Assembly (NCBI GenBank): GCA_013695195.1
Contig: JACDAY010000334.1
Coordinates: 1 to 9,310 of the forward strand
Direction: 5' to 3'
DNA: 9,310 bases
Origin: Blastocatellia bacterium
GTDB lineage: Bacteria > Acidobacteriota > Blastocatellia > Pyrinomonadales > Pyrinomonadaceae
Part shown: positions 4,941 through 9,310 of the stretch, piece after piece
How the letters are laid out: every line of letters begins with the position of its first letter
How positions within the stretch are numbered: the first letter of the stretch is position 1
Translations under genes and position numbers: made by a program
The notes under the pieces: model-generated
The model's input: the letters and a program-made list of their open reading frames with translations, nothing else
Told to the model about the DNA's origin: nothing
Databases searched by the model: none

Positions 4941-7121
4941 ATGAGTTGGTTATATTCGATTGTTTTTGCCGGTCTGTTATTTTCATCAAATAACGATACT
5001 GCCTTTAGTAAAGCGGAAATTGAGATAAGACAAGCGCCCGGTCTTGAAGTAATCGCCGCCCTGACTGATGAAACCGAAAAGTTTGAGCAGACTTATCAGA
5101 TTACTGCAAACGGCAGAGTCAGCGTATCGAATGTAAACGGCTCGATCGTAGTCGAGGCTTGGGACCGCAACGAAGTGCGGCTCGAAGCGACCAAGATAGC
5201 TGACACACGCGAAGCTCTCGCCGATGTGGAAATAAAAGTCGATTCGCGCGCCGATGCTTTCCGTGTCGAAGCGGATTACAGCGGCCTGAGACGCGATCGC
5301 GATAAGGGCTGGAAAAATCACCGCAAGCTCGAAGTCCAGTTTCGACTGTCTGTACCGCGTACAGCGGTTTTAGACCAGATCGGAACGGTCAACGGTTCTG
5401 TCAGCGTTTCGAATATGACAAATGTTACAAAAGTTTCCGCTGTAAACGGCGAGGTTAGAGCTACGAATTTACGCGGCATGGCGAGCCTGGAAACTGTCAA
5501 CGGCACGGTCGAGGCTGATTTTGACCGTCTGGACGCGGGGAGCAAAATTTCACTACAAACGGTCAACGGCCGCGTAAATCTCGTCATTCCATCCGATGCC
5601 AATGCGACGATAAAGGCCGATTCGCTCAATGGGAGCATCATAAATGACTTCGGATTGCCGGTTCGTAAGGGCAAATATGTCGGCCGTGATATGTACGGCC
5701 GTGTCGGCAGCGGCGATGTGCAGATAAGGCTTGAAAGTGTCAACGGCGGGTTGTCGGTCAGCCGCAGGAACGACGGCAGAACTCCGAATCCTGCAACCGA
5801 TCTGCTTCCTGCAAAGGGCAAGGCTGACGAAGATTGGGATGACGATGACGTTAACGATACTAGTTTCAACATTAAAAATTTAAACAAGGAAATATCCGGT
5901 GCAGTAAAGAAATCGGAAAAAGATACAGCCGCTGCAATGAAGGACGCTCAAAAGGAATTGGAAAATATCCAGCCTTTGATTGACAAGGAAGCACTGAATG
6001 CTCTGATGGGAATGAAAGTCGAAATCGACGGCGCGCAGATCGAAAAAAATATAAAAAACGGATTGGCGGGCCAAACCGAAACTCTGGCTCGCTTAAGCGG
6101 AGCGATGTTTGCAGCCGGCGCTCCTTTAATCGAAAAGAAAACAAATTCATTTCCGGTAAAAGGAATTCCAAAAGTTGTGATTGAGGCGAAAGGCTGCGCT
6201 GTAAAAGTCCGGGGTTGGGACAAGCCGGAGGTAAAATATGTTCTAACGAGTCTCAGTGGCGTTCGCGGCCGTACTGATTTAGAAGTAGAAGAAGTTATCA
6301 CCGAGTCCGGGGTGAGCTTAAGAGTTGTAAAAAAAAATAAGCACGCGCCGAAAGGAGATGCTTCGAGTAACGTTGTTGAAGTTGCAAAACCCGAAGGCGT
6401 GGACAGAATAGTAATCAGCCCAAAGGCTGCCGTTGTAACAAAGAATGACGGTGGAATTGAAAAATACGATCTGACCAGTCCGGAAGAAAAAAAAGCTTTT
6501 GAAAGAAAACACGGCGGATTTTCACCATCAAAACTGCCATCTGCCCCGAGATCCGGGTCGCGGTCTTCTTCTGCGTCGGCCTCGCCGTCACAATCGCCAT
6601 TATTCTCTCCCAATTATCGATGGGATTTTGAAATGTTCAACAATCCGAGTCGTTTCCGCATAGAAGTTTATGTTCCCACAAAATCGGATCTAAAGATCAT
6701 AACCGATCGCGAGATCAGGCTTGACGGCGTGTCGGGTGATATCGAATTGACCGGTGAAGACGAAGCGATAAATATCCGCGATGTAGACGGCAAGCTTAGC
6801 ATTGCCGCTGCCGAAGGGCAGGTGCGGGTGATCGGGTTCAAAGGCGAGTTCGATTCGATCACAACCGAAGGTGACTTGTATCTTGAAGGAGATTTCGAAA
6901 AAATTTCAACAAAAGCGACTTGCGGCACCGTCACTCTGACACTGCCGGAGAATACCAACGCGAGCTTTACATCAAATACAGAGATCGAGTCAGATGGCGT
7001 AAATGTGAGCCGCGAAAACGACCGAACCTGGCGTCTAGGCACTGGAGGCGCGAAATTTAACTTTAACTTTACGGACGGTAAGCTGATCATACGCAATGCG
7101 GCTCTTGTAAACAGCTACTAA
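4941..7121 (+). CDS. DUF4097-like beta-repeat protein, probably exported
   Basis: A 726-residue protein built mostly of short beta-strands that each end in an Asn-Gly turn, the look of DUF4097 ('putative adhesin') right-handed beta-repeat proteins. VNG or LNG steps occur at 65, 150, 168, 186, 208, 229 and 267, with 18-22-residue spacing between 150 and 229. An acidic hinge (DEDWDDDDVND, 296-306) and a charged helical or coiled-coil stretch (about 310-400) follow. A second beta region starts at 408 (IPKVVIEAKG, then VRGWDKPEV), echoing VVEAWDRNEV at 70-79. A Ser/Pro linker (528-553) and a final beta ladder (570-720) end it. The N-terminus (LYSIVFAGLLF) is hydrophobic but lacks a basic n-region, so export is likely rather than certain. 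No catalytic residues are seen. DUF4097 proteins often sit near envelope-stress or sigma/anti-sigma genes, but none is visible here. It is a single-gene unit with its own terminator; its role is unknown, perhaps scaffold or surface. Confidence 0.85.
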   Translation: MSWLYSIVFAGLLFSSNNDTAFSKAEIEIRQAPGLEVIAALTDETEKFEQTYQITANGRVSVSNVNGSIVVEAWDRNEVRLEATKIADTREALADVEIKVDSRADAFRVEADYSGLRRDRDKGWKNHRKLEVQFRLSVPRTAVLDQIGTVNGSVSVSNMTNVTKVSAVNGEVRATNLRGMASLETVNGTVEADFDRLDAGSKISLQTVNGRVNLVIPSDANATIKADSLNGSIINDFGLPVRKGKYVGRDMYGRVGSGDVQIRLESVNGGLSVSRRNDGRTPNPATDLLPAKGKADEDWDDDDVNDTSFNIKNLNKEISGAVKKSEKDTAAAMKDAQKELENIQPLIDKEALNALMGMKVEIDGAQIEKNIKNGLAGQTETLARLSGAMFAAGAPLIEKKTNSFPVKGIPKVVIEAKGCAVKVRGWDKPEVKYVLTSLSGVRGRTDLEVEEVITESGVSLRVVKKNKHAPKGDASSNVVEVAKPEGVDRIVISPKAAVVTKNDGGIEKYDLTSPEEKKAFERKHGGFSPSKLPSAPRSGSRSSSASASPSQSPLFSPNYRWDFEMFNNPSRFRIEVYVPTKSDLKIITDREIRLDGVSGDIELTGEDEAINIRDVDGKLSIAAAEGQVRVIGFKGEFDSITTEGDLYLEGDFEKISTKATCGTVTLTLPENTNASFTSNTEIESDGVNVSRENDRTWRLGTGGAKFNFNFTDGKLIIRNAALVNSY

Positions 7122-7177
7122 TGCCTTGAAGCAAACCAATTTTCTACATTCTTAACAATTTTCATTTGCAAATTTTG

Positions 7178-7206
7178 CAGCGGATGTGCCGTCCGCTGTT
7201 TTTTTT
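7178..7206 (+). terminator. Intrinsic terminator after the DUF4097-like gene
   Basis: CAGCGGA (7178-7184) and TCCGCTG (7192-7198) form a perfect seven-pair GC-rich stem with a seven-base loop, followed directly by eight T (7199-7206). This is a textbook rho-independent terminator, 56 bases after the stop codon. It separates the DUF4097-like gene from the next one. Confidence 0.93.
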
Positions 7207-7250
7207 GCTCTGATTTAAAACCGCTCAACCGCTTTAATTTCAATCATATA

Positions 7251-7309
7251 CAAAATAAATCAAAAAAAAGAAAAAACTTCTTGTGATTTATCAAGTGTTG
7301 GTGTATAAA
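7251..7309 (+). promoter_or_regulatory. Promoter of the glycine-zipper protein gene, with A-tract
   Basis: TTGTGA (7281-7286) and TATAAA (7304-7309) are 17 bases apart, the ideal sigma-70 spacing. The -10 matches five of six positions and the -35 four of six. Just upstream, 7251-7277 is almost pure A with two long runs, as in an UP element that contacts the polymerase alpha subunit. Transcription would start near 7316, giving a leader of about 54 bases. Confidence 0.6.
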
Positions 7310-7360
7310 CATAAGCGGACAAAACATTTCTTGTTTTCTTAATCAACACAGCAATTCGAT

Positions 7361-7365
7361 GGAGG
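7361..7365 (+). promoter_or_regulatory. Strong Shine-Dalgarno of the glycine-zipper gene
   Basis: GGAGG, four bases before the ATG at 7370, is the longest match to the anti-Shine-Dalgarno in the window. With the good promoter it suggests a well-expressed gene. Confidence 0.8.
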
Positions 7366-7369
7366 TCAA

Positions 7370-8470
7370 ATGAAGCTAAACAGAAGTTTATTAGCTATCG
7401 CCCTAAGTTTCTCTCTAAGTTTAACCGCTTTCCTAGCACTTCCCATACAAACCGCTACGGCACAGGATTCGAAAATTGCGCTTCAGCGCGGCTACCGAAC
7501 GGGCTATTCCGACGGATATATGGCCGGTTACCGCGATTCTATCGATAGCGCCGCCAAAAGCTACACGCGGCACAACGAATACGCGAAAGCCAATCGTGCC
7601 TATAACCGCGATTACGGCACGCCCGAGGATTACAGCGAAGGCTATCGCCAGGGATTTGAAACCGGCTACGATACGGGCTTTGAAAAACGCTCGTTCGAAG
7701 CGGTCGTTCCTGAAAATTTGAATAAACGCGGCGAAGGTTCAGCGCCCTCTGAACCTATTGCAGAAGCTCCCGCCGAACAAATACCGGCAGCGGAGCTTGT
7801 AATTGAAACGCCGGCAGCAGCCGTAGAAAATATCCCCACCACTCCTGCCGCAGACAGTGTCGCTACCGACCAGACTCCACGGGCACCTGAAAGCTTTCAA
7901 AAAGCCAGCTTCACTCCCGTCAGCGATGCTGTCATCATCATCCCGCGCGATACGGAGATCATCGTTGAGCTACTTGAAGACCTGAACACTGAACGCAACA
8001 ATGAAGGCGATAAGTTTACGGCAAGAATCGTTTCGCCGACGGAGATCGCGGGTGCGACCATCGAAGGTCGAGTGAGCAAGATAACGAAACCCGGCCGTAT
8101 AAAACGGCGCTCGGAAATGCTGCTTTCGTTCGACCGCATAATTCTTAACGAAGTCCGCTGGAGCAATTTCAACGCAGTTTTGACGGAGGTTTTGCCGTCA
8201 AAAGGCGATAATGTAAAACTCGTAGATAATGAAGGAGTCGCCGTCGGCAATCACTCGTACAAGCAAGACAGCGTAAAGGTCGGAGCCGCAACCGGAACAG
8301 GCCTCATTATCGGAACGATTGCAGGCGGCCCGGTGGGAGCCGCAGTCGGAGCCGGTGTCGGAGCCGCATTCGGCGTCGGGGCCGTGGTCATTGAACGGGG
8401 AAAACACATCAAATTAAACCGCAGCCAGCAGCTTCGTGTGAAGACTTCGTACGAAACGCAGATAAGGTAG
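7370..8470 (+). CDS. Secreted G-x3 repeat and glycine-zipper envelope protein
   Basis: A 366-residue exported protein with a clear signal peptide: MKLNR, a hydrophobic core to about 25, then TATAQ with cleavage near 30-32. Four parts follow. First are two blocks of four aromatic G-x3 steps, GYRTGYSDGYMAGYRD (Gly41, 45, 49, 53) and GYRQGFETGYDTGFEK (Gly91, 95, 99, 103), joined by a Tyr/Arg/Asn-rich stretch. Next is an Ala/Pro/Glu-rich linker (122-175), probably unstructured. Third is a beta domain (188-275: IPRDTEIIVELLEDL, GDKFTARIVSP, IEGRVSKITKPG, LLSFDRIIL), which resembles a domain common in acidobacterial hypothetical proteins. Last is a glycine zipper (304-337: GAATGTGLIIGTIAGG, then GAAVGAGVGAAFGVG), expected to pack as a membrane hairpin, followed by a basic tail. 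It probably spans periplasm and membrane, but I know no function for it. It is transcribed alone, between two terminators. Confidence 0.85.
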   Translation: MKLNRSLLAIALSFSLSLTAFLALPIQTATAQDSKIALQRGYRTGYSDGYMAGYRDSIDSAAKSYTRHNEYAKANRAYNRDYGTPEDYSEGYRQGFETGYDTGFEKRSFEAVVPENLNKRGEGSAPSEPIAEAPAEQIPAAELVIETPAAAVENIPTTPAADSVATDQTPRAPESFQKASFTPVSDAVIIIPRDTEIIVELLEDLNTERNNEGDKFTARIVSPTEIAGATIEGRVSKITKPGRIKRRSEMLLSFDRIILNEVRWSNFNAVLTEVLPSKGDNVKLVDNEGVAVGNHSYKQDSVKVGAATGTGLIIGTIAGGPVGAAVGAGVGAAFGVGAVVIERGKHIKLNRSQQLRVKTSYETQIR

Positions 8471-8536
8471 TACTTGTAATTTAAGTAATAAAGTTGGACA
8501 AGACGCCCATCAGACCTGCAATTTAATTTACGATCC

Positions 8537-8570
8537 GAAAATTAGCTTAAAGTAATTTAAGCTAATTTTC
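8537..8570. terminator. Perfect 15-bp inverted repeat with GUAA loop
   Basis: The arms GAAAATTAGCTTAAA (8537-8551) and TTTAAGCTAATTTTC (8556-8570) are exact reverse complements around GTAA, a GNRA-type tetraloop in RNA. It lies 66 bases after the stop of the glycine-zipper gene. It probably ends that transcript, although the stem is AT-rich and the T-run lies inside the 3' arm (AATTTTC, then ATTTATTT) rather than after it. Transcript 3'-end protection is another possible role. Confidence 0.7.
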
Positions 8571-8648
8571 ATTTATTTAACTCAAAATAATTACAGGTTT
8601 GGAAGGGCGGCTTGCCCCTGCTTCTTTCTCTTTTACGATAATTATCCT

Positions 8649-8676
8649 TGTGTCTCCTGACGCTCTCGGATAAAAT
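8649..8676 (+). promoter_or_regulatory. Weak promoter candidate for citrate synthase
   Basis: TTGTGT (8649-8654) and TAAAAT (8671-8676) are 16 bases apart. The -10 matches five of six positions and the -35 only three. Transcription would start near 8683, leaving a leader of about 40 bases with no clear Shine-Dalgarno. An alternative -10 may lie in the TA-rich stretch at 8690-8702. Confidence 0.35.
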
Positions 8677-8721
8677 CAAGGAAGCGACTAATAATTTTAT
8701 ACGACACGGGACAAGTTACCA

Positions 8722-9310
8722 ATGAGTACAGCAACAGAATCAACCGCCGCGACCGCAGGGCTGCGAGGCGTCGTAGCCGCGCAGAGTGCGATCGGCGATG
8801 TAAACGGCGATGAAGGAAAGTTAATTTACCAGGGCTATGACATTCACGATCTGGCGGAGAATTCGACCTTTGAAGAGGTTGTTTTTTTGCTTTGGAACGG
8901 GCGTCTGCCGAAAAAGGACGAGCTTGCAAATTTGACCGAAGAGCTTCGCTCGAATTACAAAGTGCCCGCCGAAGTCATCGATATGATGAAGCGCTTTCCA
9001 AAGGACGCCGATCCGATGGACGTGTTGCGGACCTCGGTTTCGGCGCTTGATTTTTACGACACCGAAGGCCACGGGACCGACCGCGAGCACGCACTGAAAG
9101 CCGCCATCAGGGTCACAGGCCAGATCGGAACGCTGGCCGCCGCGTGGGACCGCATCCGTAACAGCAAGGACATAGTTGAACCGGACACGAGCCTGGGCAT
9201 CGCCGAGAATTTTCTTTATATGCTGCGCGGCGAACGGCCTGATGCGGACGAAGCCCGCATGTTCGACATCGCGCTTATCCTGCACGCCGACCATGAACTG
9301 AACGCTTCCA
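8722..9310 (+). CDS. gltA: Citrate synthase, N-terminal part (runs off window)
   Basis: The first 196 residues of a citrate synthase, cut by the window edge. The enzyme condenses acetyl-CoA with oxaloacetate at the entry to the TCA cycle in the cytoplasm. Recognisable parts are GLRGVVAAQSAIGDVNG (13-29), GKLIYQGYDIHDLAENSTFEEV (32-53), FLLWNGRLP (55-63), DPMDVLRTSVSALD (97-110) and the signature LILHADHELNAS (185-196), whose histidines 188 and 191 lie in the oxaloacetate-binding region. The catalytic His/His/Asp residues lie further on, outside the window. The sequence is of the short, about 380-residue, CitZ/archaeal type rather than the long E. coli GltA type. A 2-methylcitrate synthase (PrpC) cannot be excluded from this half. 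The start is ATG at 8722; the frame is closed by TAA at 8689 with no other start between. No Shine-Dalgarno is evident. Confidence 0.93.
   Translation, partial: MSTATESTAATAGLRGVVAAQSAIGDVNGDEGKLIYQGYDIHDLAENSTFEEVVFLLWNGRLPKKDELANLTEELRSNYKVPAEVIDMMKRFPKDADPMDVLRTSVSALDFYDTEGHGTDREHALKAAIRVTGQIGTLAAAWDRIRNSKDIVEPDTSLGIAENFLYMLRGERPDADEARMFDIALILHADHELNAS

Noticed and set aside
5318..5887. A 189-codon minus-strand open frame, with others at 5948-6613 and 6668-7096
   Set aside because: All lie opposite the DUF4097-like gene. Their translations are Ser/Phe/Leu-rich low-complexity sequence with no motif.
7281..7296. CTTG/CAAG inverted repeat over the -35 region as an operator
   Set aside because: Only four pairs per arm match and the inner positions do not pair, which is within chance for AT-rich DNA.
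8605..8635. GGGC/GCCC hairpin followed by a pyrimidine-rich stretch before citrate synthase
   Set aside because: There are only four firm pairs, and the tract after it mixes C and T. The perfect stem at 8537-8570 is a better end signal.
8821..9294. A 157-codon open frame on the minus strand
   Set aside because: It lies wholly antisense to the citrate synthase gene, which has clear family motifs. It is an open frame forced by the codon use of that gene.

Overview
The window is an ordinary-looking chromosomal segment of moderate GC, with dense GC-neutral genes and AT-rich gaps. It contains seven protein genes and no RNA gene, insertion sequence or CRISPR array that I can see. The gene content suggests a Gram-negative, non-proteobacterial organism: a long DUF4097-like beta-repeat protein, a secreted glycine-zipper protein with a 'tunable extract' style domain, SqdX/MgtA-like GT4 enzymes and a short CitZ-type citrate synthase. 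My best guess is Acidobacteriota, class Blastocatellia. That guess rests on family resemblance only.

Left half (59-4648), all on the minus strand. Read in the direction of transcription, the order is a PHP-domain phosphoesterase (3422-4648), a GT4 glycosyltransferase (2138-3328), a polytopic membrane protein (1311-2141) and a second, paralogous GT4 glycosyltransferase (59-1243). The first GT4 and the membrane protein overlap by four bases (ATGA). The other gaps are 93 and 67 bases and hold small hairpins and a tandem 20-base repeat. The set looks like one operon that builds or remodels a glycoconjugate at the membrane. The acceptor and the sugar cannot be read from the sequence.

Centre (4649-4940). 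A 292-base divergent control region separates the minus-strand operon from the plus-strand genes. It contains an operator-like dyad, a weak promoter candidate and a clear Shine-Dalgarno at each end.

Right half (4941-9310), all on the plus strand but in independent units. A 726-residue DUF4097-like repeat protein (4941-7121) is closed by a textbook intrinsic terminator (7178-7206). Next comes a good A-tract plus -35/-10 promoter and a secreted protein (7370-8470) with two four-step G-x3 aromatic blocks and a C-terminal glycine zipper. That gene is followed by a perfect 15-base-pair inverted repeat with a GUAA loop (8537-8570). The last gene is the first 196 codons of a citrate synthase (8722 to the window edge).

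The two cell-envelope proteins and the glycosyltransferase operon may all serve the cell surface, but only their proximity argues for that. The citrate synthase is a housekeeping gene and is probably unrelated.
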